From GCA-2725625 sp964574215 (GTDB lineage: Bacteria; Pseudomonadota; Alphaproteobacteria; Rhodospirillales; UBA2165): a stretch of 26,975 nt of DNA. Below, piece by piece: positions 1 through 8,205 of this stretch. The stretch spans positions 1 through 26,975 of the forward strand of contig CAZNLR010000056.1 of NCBI GenBank assembly GCA_964574215.1, given 5' to 3'. Each line of letters opens with the position of its first letter. Positions within the stretch are counted from its first letter, which is position 1. A program made the translations under genes and the position numbers. The notes under the pieces were generated by a model. The model did no database searches and was not told the origin of the DNA. It was given only the letters and a program-made list of their open reading frames with translations.

Positions 1-1
1 C

Positions 2-940
2 CTCGAAGGCGCCGAGCTGCTGGATGGCGACTCAGATGGCGTATTCGACGATCTGGCCTTCTACATTGATGATGAAACAGACGGCCTCGACACCATCTAC
101 ACGACGACGGTTGTCAACCACCTGTCCGACCCCTTGGTCAAACTGATCTTCGACTTCGACGAAGACGGTGTCTTGGATCTCTTCTTCGTGGCCGACGCCT
201 TCGATCAATCCGGCGCAAGCAACAATATGGCCATTGCCGGTGCGGTAACTGCCGACACAATTGACGGCGGCTCCGGCGACGATATTCTTTTGGGTAATGC
301 CGGTGATGACATATTAAGCGGTGGCAGCGGCGACGACTATATCGACGGCGGAGACGGCAGCAACACGATCAATGGCGGCGCCGACGACGACACCGTTACC
401 TTCCACAAATCCAGCGCCGGCGTGGTGGTCGATCTGTCCGGTGGCGGCACGACGTTCGTAACCCACGGTTCCGGTACCGATAGTCTCCAGAATATTGAGC
501 ATATCGAGGGCTCGGAACACGTCGATACGATAATCGGCGACACCGGCTACAACGAAATCATGGGCCTCGAAAGTGCCGATACTCTTACCGGCGGTGTCGG
601 CGGCGATCGGTTTATTTATGAATCCATCTTCGATTCCGAAGCGGGTGACGGCGATACCATCACCGATTTCGAAGCCGGTGTCGGCGCCGGTGTCGTCGAT
701 ATTCTGGATATTGCCGACATCGTGGACGGCGCAACTTTCTCATTCCTGGGAAATTCTAGTGGTGGATCGTTGTTTACAGGTGGCGGTGACGTTGAGGCCC
801 AATTTAACCAGAGCACCAAACTTCTCGAAATAAGCACCGATGCCGATACGGACGCAGAATTTGAAATCACACTTCAAAATGTGGACTTCGCAAACTTGAC
901 CAGCGATGATTTCGATACCGGTTCTGGCGGCGGAGGCTAG
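2..940 (+). CDS. RTX/hemolysin-type calcium-binding exoprotein, C-terminal part (5' end outside window)
   Basis: The reading frame is already open at base 2 and has no stop until TAG at 938-940, so the gene starts upstream of the window. Internal TTG or GTG codons are not credible starts. The visible part begins with an acidic Asp-rich stretch. At about 254-403 it carries glycine/aspartate-rich RTX nonapeptides (GGSGDD, GNAGDD, GGSGDD, GGDGSN, GGADDD), which bind calcium in the family. The last 110 residues (DRFIYES, then ITDFEAG, then a hydrophobic DILDIADIV segment and an acidic end) resemble the C-terminal secretion target region of type I substrates of the VCA0849 class. The protein is probably exported unfolded through the ABC/HlyD system encoded just downstream and folds outside with calcium. 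The role of the missing N-terminal part (adhesin, enzyme or other) cannot be told. Confidence 0.88.
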   Translation, partial: LEGAELLDGDSDGVFDDLAFYIDDETDGLDTIYTTTVVNHLSDPLVKLIFDFDEDGVLDLFFVADAFDQSGASNNMAIAGAVTADTIDGGSGDDILLGNAGDDILSGGSGDDYIDGGDGSNTINGGADDDTVTFHKSSAGVVVDLSGGGTTFVTHGSGTDSLQNIEHIEGSEHVDTIIGDTGYNEIMGLESADTLTGGVGGDRFIYESIFDSEAGDGDTITDFEAGVGAGVVDILDIADIVDGATFSFLGNSSGGSLFTGGGDVEAQFNQSTKLLEISTDADTDAEFEITLQNVDFANLTSDDFDTGSGGGG

Positions 941-995
941 GAATTCCTTCCTGAATAAAGCAGAATGAATACCTATAATATTTAAGGAGGGGACG

Positions 996-2240
996 GTGGC
1001 GAAAGCGGCGGCAAAAAAGCCCGGGAAAAAAACGTCTAAAAAAACTACAAAAAAATCGGCGGCCAAGAAAAAGGCGGCGGTAAAATCAAAGGCAACTGCT
1101 AAAAAATCAACGTCAAAGAAAGCGGCGGTTAAGAAATCGGCGGCGAAGAAGCGCGCGGCAAAAAGAAATGCGCCGGCGAACAGGGCTGCGGACAGCCAAT
1201 CCCCGCCCTTGGAAATGTCGTCCTCGCGCCAGTTCGTTTCCTGGCTTTACGAAAACAATCTCAGCTTCGCCTTTTCCACCTATCAGGCGGGTAAGGTGTT
1301 TTTTATCGGCCTGCAGCCGAACGGCCGGTTATCCATATTCGAACGCACCTTCAACCGGTGCATGGGTCTTTACAACAACGGCGATGGCGCTCTTTACATG
1401 AGCTCGCTGTATCAGCTCTGGCGGTTCGAAAATATTCTCAAAAAAGGCCAAATCCACGACAATTTTGATGCCCTGTATTTGCCGGTGAACGGGCATACGA
1501 CGGGTGACGTTGATGTTCACGATATTGCTCAACTGGCCGACGGGCGACCGATATTCGTCAACACCTTGTTCAGCTGTCTCGCCACCGTCGACGAGCGCCA
1601 CAGTTTCGTTCCTGTCTGGTGGCCTAAATTTATCAGCAAGATCGCCGCCGAGGACCGCTGCCATTTGAATGGTCTGGCCATGGAGGACGGCAGGCCCCGT
1701 TATGTCAGTGCCGTGGCCGACACCGACGTGCCCAATGGCTGGCGCGACCGCCGGGAAAACGGCGGTTGTCTGATCGATGTGGATAGCGGGGAAATAATGA
1801 CCCACGGCCTGTCCATGCCCCATTCGCCCCGACTGTACAACCACAAGCTTTACGTGCTGAATTCCGGCACCGGCGAATTCGGCGAAATCAACCGGGAAAC
1901 GGGTGAATTTAACCCTATCGCCTTTTGCCCGGGCTATCTTCGAGGATTGGCGTTTCACAAATGGTACGCCTTGGTCGGATTGTCCCGGCCGCGGCACAAG
2001 ACCTTTACCGGATTGCCTTTGGACCAGGCGTTGTCCGACCACAAGGCCGATTCCCAGTGCGCGGTTTACGTGATTGATCTTCGGACAGGCGATATCGTTC
2101 ATTGGCTCCGCATCGATGGCCTGATTCAAGAACTGTATGACGTTGTAGCCTTGCCCGATATCCGCAGGCCGATGGCGGTCGGATTTGTTGCCGATGATAT
2201 AAGACGGACGCTCAATGTGGCCGAACCGGCGCCCCTATAA
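996..2240 (+). CDS. TIGR03032/DUF4915-like protein with a histone H1-like lysine/alanine-rich N-terminal tail
   Basis: The start is GTG at 996, chosen because AAGGAGG at 984-990 sits five bases upstream. Residues 1-62 are almost only Lys, Ala, Ser, Thr and Arg, as in bacterial histone H1-like tails. From about residue 74 the sequence matches what I recall of the TIGR03032 conserved family: FVSWLYENNLSFAFSTYQ, a central RCHLNGLAMEDG, and GCLIDVDSGEIMTHGLSMPHSPR. The repeating short strands suggest a beta-propeller-like fold, which is inference. The family's biochemical function is unknown to me. The gene lies between an RTX substrate and its exporter, and such proteins are often found near type I secretion genes, so a role in making, modifying or handling the secreted protein is possible. 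There is no signal peptide or membrane segment. The basic tail could bind nucleic acid or an acidic RTX partner. Confidence 0.78.
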   Translation: MAKAAAKKPGKKTSKKTTKKSAAKKKAAVKSKATAKKSTSKKAAVKKSAAKKRAAKRNAPANRAADSQSPPLEMSSSRQFVSWLYENNLSFAFSTYQAGKVFFIGLQPNGRLSIFERTFNRCMGLYNNGDGALYMSSLYQLWRFENILKKGQIHDNFDALYLPVNGHTTGDVDVHDIAQLADGRPIFVNTLFSCLATVDERHSFVPVWWPKFISKIAAEDRCHLNGLAMEDGRPRYVSAVADTDVPNGWRDRRENGGCLIDVDSGEIMTHGLSMPHSPRLYNHKLYVLNSGTGEFGEINRETGEFNPIAFCPGYLRGLAFHKWYALVGLSRPRHKTFTGLPLDQALSDHKADSQCAVYVIDLRTGDIVHWLRIDGLIQELYDVVALPDIRRPMAVGFVADDIRRTLNVAEPAPL

Positions 2241-2330
2241 ACGCACCGAAATACCGCACCCTATCAAAATGATGGAAAAGTGTGTTATCATAGGCACTTA
2301 CAGCAATTGAAAGTTTGAAACAGTTTCGGC

Positions 2331-4037
2331 ATGAAAGAATTTTGGGCCAGACTGTCGGCTAAGCCGGCGATAGCGGTAGAACTGATAACGGCGTCACTGT
2401 TTATCAGCATCCTGGCGCTCGCCAGTCCTTTGTTCGTCATGCAGGTGCTGAACCGGTATGTGGCGCAGGGGGTCGACGCCACGCTCATCACCCTGACCAG
2501 CGGCGTTTTGATCGCCATCGTTCTCGAACTGATCTTCCGCCAATCCCGCATGCATCTCGCTCAGCTGGTGAGCTCCGAAAAAGACGAAGTACATTCCCTG
2601 ACCGGTTATTCCACCTTGGTGCGTTCTAAATTAGCGTCGCTGGAACGGGTGCCTCCGGATACCAGGCGGGAGATTATGAACGGGCTACAGAATATCGAAC
2701 AGGCCTACAACGCCACCAACATTACCACCGTTCTCGATGTTCCGTTTGCGATGTTATTCGTGTTTGTCCTCTACCTTCTGGAGCCGTCCATTGCCGGAGT
2801 GGTTCTCTTCTTTATCGTCGCCGTTTTCTTGGGTGGAATTTACGGCGCTTCGGGCATGGGCAAAAAAACCAACGACATCACCAATGCGTCGAGTGAAAAT
2901 AGCGCCTTGCTGGGAACGGCCATCCGCGAAGCGGAGACGGTTCGGGCCTTTAACGTTGCCGCGTATTTACGTCAAACCTGGGAGGGGCAGTCGAAACACC
3001 TGATGAATCTCAGGCGGAAATTGACCATGCATCAAGGGTTGATCCAAAGCCTGACCCAAAGCTCCAACGCCTTGATGAGTGTGGCCGTTATCGTAACGGC
3101 GGGTATTCTGGTGGTGTCCGGTGAGATGGATGTGGGCGCGATGATCGGCGCCAACATTTTGGGCGCCCGCGCCCTGCAACCCATTTCGAAATTTTCCCAG
3201 TTGGGGTCCACATTCGCCAAAGCCCGCCAGGCGCTGCAACTCGTCAGTGAGTTTTCAAACCTGCCGTTGGAGCAGGAGCGGGGATCGGCGCTCAGCGACT
3301 ATGAAGGCGGTATTGAGTTCCGCGATATCTCTTTCAATTATCACGGTGACAGCAATCCCTTGTTTGAAACGCTTTCATTGAAACTGGATCCGGGGTCGGT
3401 TCTGGTGGTTACCGGTGGAAACGGCGTCGGTAAAACCACCTTGGCGCGATTGATCCTGGGCCTCATTGAGCCGACCCGGGGAAATTTTTTGGTGGACGGT
3501 TTGGATCTGCAACAAACGGCGGCCGAATGGTGGCGAAAGCAGGTGATTTATCTGCCCCAGGAACCGGCCCTCATCGGCGGGAGCATCGAAGACAACATTA
3601 AAATCAACAATCCCGATGCTTCCAACGAACGGCTAAATCAAGTGATCGATATTGTCGGGCTCAGAAGGTTCGTCGATGAATCGGAGGCGGGTGTCGAGAC
3701 GCCGATTATCGATAACGGTTGGCGGTTGTCGGAAGGTATGCGCCGCCGTATGGCGCTGGCGCGGGCCTTGATGACCGATGGCAAACTGGTGGTGTTCGAC
3801 GAACCGACCGAAAGTTTCGATGCGGCGGGGGTGCAGGTCGTTCATACCGTTCTCAGTACTTTGGCCAAGGAAGGCCGGACCATCGTCGTCATGTCCCACG
3901 ATCCGAAAATCGTTATGGGACGGCATATCGTTCTGGACTTGGATTCCAAACCGGTCCCGAAAATTTCCGCCGTTCCCGGCGTGGTTAAGAACGAGGAACC
4001 GGCGGATGAGGCCATACGGCAGGTGACCAATGACTGA
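2331..4037 (+). CDS. Type I secretion ABC exporter, permease-ATPase fusion (PrtD/LapB class)
   Basis: The protein has 568 residues. An N-terminal membrane domain (hydrophobic segments near 17-40, 51-69, 133-175 and 248-280) is fused to an ATPase domain (about 328-540). It is the inner-membrane motor that drives export of RTX proteins. ATPase motifs visible are Walker A GGNGVGKTT at 362-370, Q-loop Gln410, Walker B LVVFDEP at 486-492 and H-loop His523. The signature loop reads LSEGM at 466-470 instead of LSGGQ, a notable departure. There is no N-terminal C39 peptidase domain, so no double-glycine leader cleavage is expected, in line with a C-terminal secretion signal on the substrate. The gene overlaps the adaptor gene by eight bases, so the two are translationally coupled. 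Family assignment is firm; the exact subfamily is less so. Confidence 0.93.
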   Translation: MKEFWARLSAKPAIAVELITASLFISILALASPLFVMQVLNRYVAQGVDATLITLTSGVLIAIVLELIFRQSRMHLAQLVSSEKDEVHSLTGYSTLVRSKLASLERVPPDTRREIMNGLQNIEQAYNATNITTVLDVPFAMLFVFVLYLLEPSIAGVVLFFIVAVFLGGIYGASGMGKKTNDITNASSENSALLGTAIREAETVRAFNVAAYLRQTWEGQSKHLMNLRRKLTMHQGLIQSLTQSSNALMSVAVIVTAGILVVSGEMDVGAMIGANILGARALQPISKFSQLGSTFAKARQALQLVSEFSNLPLEQERGSALSDYEGGIEFRDISFNYHGDSNPLFETLSLKLDPGSVLVVTGGNGVGKTTLARLILGLIEPTRGNFLVDGLDLQQTAAEWWRKQVIYLPQEPALIGGSIEDNIKINNPDASNERLNQVIDIVGLRRFVDESEAGVETPIIDNGWRLSEGMRRRMALARALMTDGKLVVFDEPTESFDAAGVQVVHTVLSTLAKEGRTIVVMSHDPKIVMGRHIVLDLDSKPVPKISAVPGVVKNEEPADEAIRQVTND

Positions 4038-5337
4038 TCAGGTTGCCAAAGACAATGACCCCGCCGACGACGTCAAAATAACGGTCATCCCCCATTTATC
4101 TTATGCGCTTTGCGCCGTCGTAACGATGGCCTTCATCATTTGGTCGGCGGTCAGTTCTCTCGATATCGTCAGCATGGCGACCGGTGAGGTCATACCATCG
4201 ACCCAACTGAAAACGGTCCAGCATTTGGAAGGCGGTATCGTCAGTAAAATTCTGGTCCGGGAAGGTGAGAGGGTGGATAAAAACCAGGAAATGGTCGTCC
4301 TAGCGCCCACGTCATCCAGCGCCGATGTCAAAGAATTGGAAATCCGGCTGGCCGGCCTGCGGATAGACATCGCCCGGCTGAAAGGTCATTTTACTGATCT
4401 TGCAGGCCCTGAATTCGATGCCGAACTTAAGGAAAAATTTCCCCGCCAGGTGGAACAGGCCCTCAAAAGATTTGAAATTTCATTGCGGCGGAATGAGGGA
4501 GAGTTGGCGAAACAGCAAAAAACAGTCAACCAGCGGAAACATGCAATCGCAGAAATTCAAGTCCGTATCCGCAATAATCGCACGGGTTTGAAACTGATCC
4601 GGGAGCAGGTGGCAATCAGCAATCAGCTTCTTAAAGAAAGTCTTACCAACCGCTATAAACACCTCGATCTACTGAAAGAGGAAGCCCGGTTGAGGGGAGG
4701 GGTGGAACAGGATTCCGCCGCCCTGATCGGTGCCCAGTCGGCGCTGGAAGAAGCCGAGGCCGGATTGACTGCCATCGGCAACATATTCGAAGACGAAAAC
4801 CGCAAAGAGCTAGACGAGGCGCGGCAAACCTATGCCGAGCTCAGCCAGCGGATGGAAAAATTTAAGGACAGTCTGGAAAGAACGATCTTGCGGGCGCCGG
4901 TCGGTGGTATCGTGAAGACGATTTATGTGGCCACCATAGGCGGTGTCGTCAAGCCGGGTGAGCCGGTTGTCGATCTGGTGCCGGAAGGCGACAAGTTAAT
5001 TGTCGAGGCAAAATTAGCGACCCAGGATATCGGCTATGTTGAAAGCGGCCAGCATGTCGTCGTTAAATTGGCGTCCGCCGATGCCGCGCGTTTTGGCGGA
5101 CTTGACGGCAAGGTGGTGTCGGTCAGCCCGGACACGCTGTTGACGCCCGAAGGATCGCCTTTTTACAAAGTCAGAATCCAAACGGATAAAAGTTTTTTCC
5201 AGCGGGGAAAGAGCCGCTATAACTTATTTCCGGGCATGCAGGTGGTCGCCAATATCCAAACGGGTCAGCGGACGGTCATCGAATATTTGATTGAACCCTT
5301 CCTGTCGTCTATGGGCGACGCCATGCAGGAACGGTAA
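4030..5337 (+). CDS. HlyD-family type I secretion membrane fusion (adaptor) protein
   Basis: The protein has 435 residues. It has a short cytoplasmic N-terminus, a single membrane anchor near residues 23-45, and then the typical GEVIPSTQLKTVQHLEGG start of the first half of a lipoyl-like domain. Residues about 100-290 form a long charged alpha-helical hairpin. The second lipoyl half is RAPVGGIVKTIYVATIGGVV, followed by a beta-barrel region. It bridges the inner-membrane ABC exporter to an outer-membrane TolC-like channel, which is not encoded in this window and must be supplied from elsewhere. The ATG lies inside the last codons of the ABC gene (eight-base overlap), which supports coexpression. 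Length and architecture are normal for the family. Confidence 0.93.
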   Translation: MTDQVAKDNDPADDVKITVIPHLSYALCAVVTMAFIIWSAVSSLDIVSMATGEVIPSTQLKTVQHLEGGIVSKILVREGERVDKNQEMVVLAPTSSSADVKELEIRLAGLRIDIARLKGHFTDLAGPEFDAELKEKFPRQVEQALKRFEISLRRNEGELAKQQKTVNQRKHAIAEIQVRIRNNRTGLKLIREQVAISNQLLKESLTNRYKHLDLLKEEARLRGGVEQDSAALIGAQSALEEAEAGLTAIGNIFEDENRKELDEARQTYAELSQRMEKFKDSLERTILRAPVGGIVKTIYVATIGGVVKPGEPVVDLVPEGDKLIVEAKLATQDIGYVESGQHVVVKLASADAARFGGLDGKVVSVSPDTLLTPEGSPFYKVRIQTDKSFFQRGKSRYNLFPGMQVVANIQTGQRTVIEYLIEPFLSSMGDAMQER

Positions 5338-5355
5338 TAATTTAAATTCCGAAAA

Positions 5356-5646
5356 TTATTTTTTTCCCTTTGGGGCGGCCTTTTTCTTGGCTGGCGCCTT
5401 GGCGTCTTCATCGCCCCCCTCAGCCGAGAGGGCGCCAATTCGGGCCTGTACTTTTTCGTCAATATCCTTGGCGGCATTGGCCATGCCCTGCAGAATGGGC
5501 GAAAGCTGATTGGCGGGGATCATCACCCGGACAACTGGATTTGGTTGACCGTCTTCCTCCTGAAGGCCAAACGTCACTCTGAATACACCGTTGGCGTAGG
5601 AAACATTTTCGACGCGTTCTACGAAGTAGTTATTCACATTTTCCAT
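5356..5646 (-). CDS. Small conserved-looking protein with lysine-rich C-terminal tail, function unknown
   Basis: This is a 96-residue protein starting with ATG at 5646. Residues 1-60 look like a compact folded domain (NNYFVERVENVSYANGVFRVTFG, then PNPVVRVMIPANQLSPILQGM, then a helix). The last 15 residues are a disordered basic tail of Lys, Ala and Pro. The pattern of 'Y-x-N-x-x-x-R-V-x-F' followed by a hydrophobic strand and helix is loosely like DUF3467 proteins, but the match is too weak to assign. The gene lies 56 bases downstream of the PilZ gene on the same strand, probably in one transcript, and converges on the type I secretion operon 18 bases away. The tail resembles the basic tail of the TIGR03032-like protein nearby. 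Confidence 0.6.
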   Translation of the reverse strand: MENVNNYFVERVENVSYANGVFRVTFGLQEEDGQPNPVVRVMIPANQLSPILQGMANAAKDIDEKVQARIGALSAEGGDEDAKAPAKKKAAPKGKK

Positions 5647-5702
5647 AATGGCCCCAATTATATTTTAGTCGGTTAAAATTTCGTTGGTCTAATATTCCGC
5701 AA

Positions 5703-6113
5703 CTAGCTGTCCGAAATGATATTGTTTAGGAGTTCAAGTACGTTGGCCGTATCGGTAAATTTCACGGCGATACCTTCATCATAATGGCGCACCACGCTGC
5801 CATTTAATTTATTTTCCTTGGATGCAGTCAGTTCTACATTCATACCGATATCAAAAGCCGGATTAGATTTGCCCAGGGCCGAGGAAAACTCGACGGCGCT
5901 GCCGCCGGGCGAAACACTGACAATGGATCCTTCCATCGAACCCGTCGAAGAATATATTTCTACGGGGATATTGGTGCTTTCACGCGAATGCAGGCGCCGT
6001 TGGTCCTGCCGCCTGTCTTCCCGGCTTTCTCTATCGGCATTCCGCCGTTCGCCATGCCGCCTGTCAGACTCCGACTCGTTCAATTCGGTTCCCACTCTGT
6101 TGAATTCGTTCAA
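5703..6113 (-). CDS. PilZ-domain protein (candidate c-di-GMP effector) with arginine-rich N-terminus
   Basis: The protein has about 136 residues. A charged N-terminal region rich in Arg, Asp and Glu (residues about 17-40) leads into a PilZ-like beta-barrel. The basic start RLHSR fits the RxxxR c-di-GMP contact, and SVSPGG fits the second contact motif [D/N]xSxxG except that Ser replaces Asp/Asn. The barrel continues to GIAVKFTD. PilZ proteins bind cyclic di-GMP and control surface properties, motility or secretion, so a link to the neighbouring RTX secretion system is attractive but unproved. The start is uncertain. TTG at 6113 has no clear ribosome binding site, and GTG at 6095 or TTG at 6083 are alternatives that leave the PilZ core intact. 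Confidence 0.72.
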   Translation of the reverse strand: MNEFNRVGTELNESESDRRHGERRNADRESREDRRQDQRRLHSRESTNIPVEIYSSTGSMEGSIVSVSPGGSAVEFSSALGKSNPAFDIGMNVELTASKENKLNGSVVRHYDEGIAVKFTDTANVLELLNNIISDS

Positions 6114-6164
6114 TTTTATTATACAGGGAAGGGAGGAGACTGGTCGAGAAATTTTGCTCTTTTT

Positions 6165-7052
6165 CTATCTTTCCCCCGAAAAAATGAACTTGCAGCGATC
6201 GCCGTTACCGACAATATGTCCTGCCGTCGGTGTCGGGAAATGGGTTGGAATGATAAGGACATCTTGATCGGCGTAGCGCTTTACGAATTTTGTTCTGGTT
6301 TGCCGGGATTGTTCCTTATCGATGCAAAATCGACTGTTCCATTCCGGGTAGGCGCATTGAACGGCGTGGTGGATGGTATCTCCGGCAAACACTGCCCTTT
6401 GCCCGCCGGCGTTCAGATTAAGGCAAACATGACCCGGCGAATGCCCCGGCGTTGGGTCCAACACCAGCCGGTCGTCGATGGCGTGATCTCCTTCCACCAA
6501 TACCGCCTGTCCAGCCTCCATGATTGGCAATACCGAATCCTCGATACTGCCGTCCGCCGAACCGGGACCTTCCAGTTCCTGGCCCTGTTCCTTCCAGTAT
6601 TTGTATTCGTCCTTATGAAACAGATATTTGGCGTTGGGGAATGTCGGCACCCACCGGCCGTTCTCCAATTTCGTGTTCCATCCGACATGATCCGCATGCA
6701 GGTGGGTGCAGAGAACCATATCGATGTTATCGGGATGAACACCCAATTCCGCCAAATCCTGCAGCCAGGACGTTTTCTGCATGTGCCAGGGCGGCGTTGA
6801 CGGCCGTTCCTTGTCGTTACCGACGCAGGCCTCAACCAGAATGGTATGATGATCGGTTTTGATGACGAAGCTCTGAATGGCGCGGATGATCTTGCCCGTT
6901 TCCGGATCGATCACCCGCGGCGCCAGCCAGTCCATTTCACCGGCCAGACCCTCCTCCGTCGAATCGGGGAGGAAAAAATCGGGCATAAAACCCGGCCCTT
7001 CGTTTTCGATCACCCGATCGACAGCAATGTCACCGAATTGAAGCCAAGCCAC
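6165..7052 (-). CDS. Metallo-beta-lactamase-fold hydrolase
   Basis: The protein has 295 residues. The GTG start at 7052 is supported by TAGGAG about nine bases upstream. The zinc-binding motif is THLHADH (His117, His119, Asp121, His122). Further ligands are probably His208 in GHSPGH, Asp225 in FAGD and His271 near the C-terminus. The spacing resembles the lactonase/methyl parathion hydrolase-like branch of the superfamily, which opens lactones or cleaves esters. No signal peptide is present, so it should be cytoplasmic. It is the last gene of the six-gene operon, 32 bases after the amidohydrolase, and probably handles a lactone, ester or thioester intermediate of the imported compound. The substrate is unknown. 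Confidence 0.85.
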   Translation of the reverse strand: MAWLQFGDIAVDRVIENEGPGFMPDFFLPDSTEEGLAGEMDWLAPRVIDPETGKIIRAIQSFVIKTDHHTILVEACVGNDKERPSTPPWHMQKTSWLQDLAELGVHPDNIDMVLCTHLHADHVGWNTKLENGRWVPTFPNAKYLFHKDEYKYWKEQGQELEGPGSADGSIEDSVLPIMEAGQAVLVEGDHAIDDRLVLDPTPGHSPGHVCLNLNAGGQRAVFAGDTIHHAVQCAYPEWNSRFCIDKEQSRQTRTKFVKRYADQDVLIIPTHFPTPTAGHIVGNGDRCKFIFSGER

Positions 7053-7084
7053 AGCTGGTCGCTCCTATCTTGATTTGCTTACCC

Positions 7085-8173
7085 TTAGCAGCAAGTGGGC
7101 GCGATATCGATACGGCCTTCCTCCTGCGGATTCAATTCCTTGCCGATGGGGCGGAACAGGCGGGAATGGGGCACTGTCAGTTTATATATCCGCGCCGCCG
7201 TGCCGCCCAAAACCAAATTAAGGTCATCCTGAGTGCATTCCAACTTGAGAAGCTGTTTGAGGCTCCAGCCCCAAACGTCGACCTGGTGCTTAACCAGTTT
7301 CTTGCTGCGAATCTGGACGGCGTAGGAAGAGGGATAGTTACCGGGCTGGGAATGGAAGGGAATCGAAGCGCCCCAGTCACAGCCCCACATGAGTTTTTCA
7401 GCGCCGATATTGGGATCGATCAGCGCTTTGTGATACAGCTCGGCCCACCACAGGCCGGTTTCCAAATAGATATTGTCGTTGGAGGCCGCCACCAGAAGCG
7501 CTTCTTCGTAAAATCGTTCGGTCCACCAGCCCTGGACGCCGCCATGGTTGATGACAATTGGTACATCCGGATATTCGACTGCCAAGTCGGAGATCCACAT
7601 TGGGTGTAGGGTTTCTGGCCAGTTATGATGGGTCAGCGGGTAGCCCATGACCACTCCGCTATGGACCTGCACAACGGTTTCGTGTTTGCGGGCGACATCC
7701 ATTATTACGCGCATTTGATCCAGCCGTTCGGTTTGGCTCATGGTTTTTCGCCGCGTCGTATCGTTCGGTACGCCCTCGCCGATGCCGATAAATTTTCCGG
7801 TAGCAAGCAACTCGTCAACTTCCTTCGCGGCGGCTTCAATCGTCCATGGCTCTTCCCCCATACGCGCCTTCTTAGCCGTTTCCATGGCCGAGCAGACGGC
7901 GACGAACTTATCGGGATGGCGCTCGACAAGCTCAGCATTCATTTCATTGGACATGCCGAAAGCCGGCAACAGGACGCACATATCGACATCATAGCAATCC
8001 ATATCGAACAGCAACCGGGGAGAATTGTCGTAGGCGACCAACCCCCTGATTGCTTGGGCCAGATCGTTGTAGCTCGCCTTGTCCGTTTCCAGTTTTTTTT
8101 CTTTGAAGGCTTTGCCCGCTGCGAATCTTTGGGCGTGGACGTGGGTGTCGACAATAAACCGGCCCATTTTCAT
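7085..8173 (-). CDS. PF04909 (amidohydrolase 2) family hydrolase or decarboxylase
   Basis: The protein has 362 residues and starts with ATG at 8173. It is a TIM-barrel metal enzyme with the canonical N-terminal DTHVH (His11, His13), His171 in VQVHSG, His210 in VINHGG and Asp266 in WGCDWG, so the full metal site is present. Members of this family (ACMSD, gamma-resorcylate decarboxylase and relatives) remove CO2 from aromatic or unsaturated acids or hydrolyse C-N/C-C bonds. It lies 32 bases downstream of the CoA ligase in the operon. A decarboxylation or ring-cleavage-product hydrolysis step fits the context. The C-terminus ends in Cys-Cys, unusual but probably without meaning. Confidence 0.85.
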   Translation of the reverse strand: MKMGRFIVDTHVHAQRFAAGKAFKEKKLETDKASYNDLAQAIRGLVAYDNSPRLLFDMDCYDVDMCVLLPAFGMSNEMNAELVERHPDKFVAVCSAMETAKKARMGEEPWTIEAAAKEVDELLATGKFIGIGEGVPNDTTRRKTMSQTERLDQMRVIMDVARKHETVVQVHSGVVMGYPLTHHNWPETLHPMWISDLAVEYPDVPIVINHGGVQGWWTERFYEEALLVAASNDNIYLETGLWWAELYHKALIDPNIGAEKLMWGCDWGASIPFHSQPGNYPSSYAVQIRSKKLVKHQVDVWGWSLKQLLKLECTQDDLNLVLGGTAARIYKLTVPHSRLFRPIGKELNPQEEGRIDIAPTCC

Positions 8174-8205
8174 AATGTAATTCTCCCTTTAATTAGAATT
8201 TGATT

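Noticed and set aside
974..979. Perfect TATAAT before the TIGR03032-like gene
   Set aside because: A start about seven bases downstream would fall inside the Shine-Dalgarno sequence at 984-990, and the -35 position (CTGAAT) is poor.
996..1181. Separate histone H1-like gene
   Set aside because: The lysine-rich segment is in frame and continuous with the TIGR03032-like domain, with no stop or second ribosome site.
5336..5360. Inverted repeat AATAATTT/AAATTATT followed by T-run between convergent genes, as a terminator
   Set aside because: The stem is only A and T and too weak, and the T-run is explained by the lysine codons at the end of the minus-strand gene.
5988..6800. Open frame of 270 codons on the + strand opposite the MBL hydrolase
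   Set aside because: It overlaps two supported minus-strand genes, has no ribosome site and no motif.
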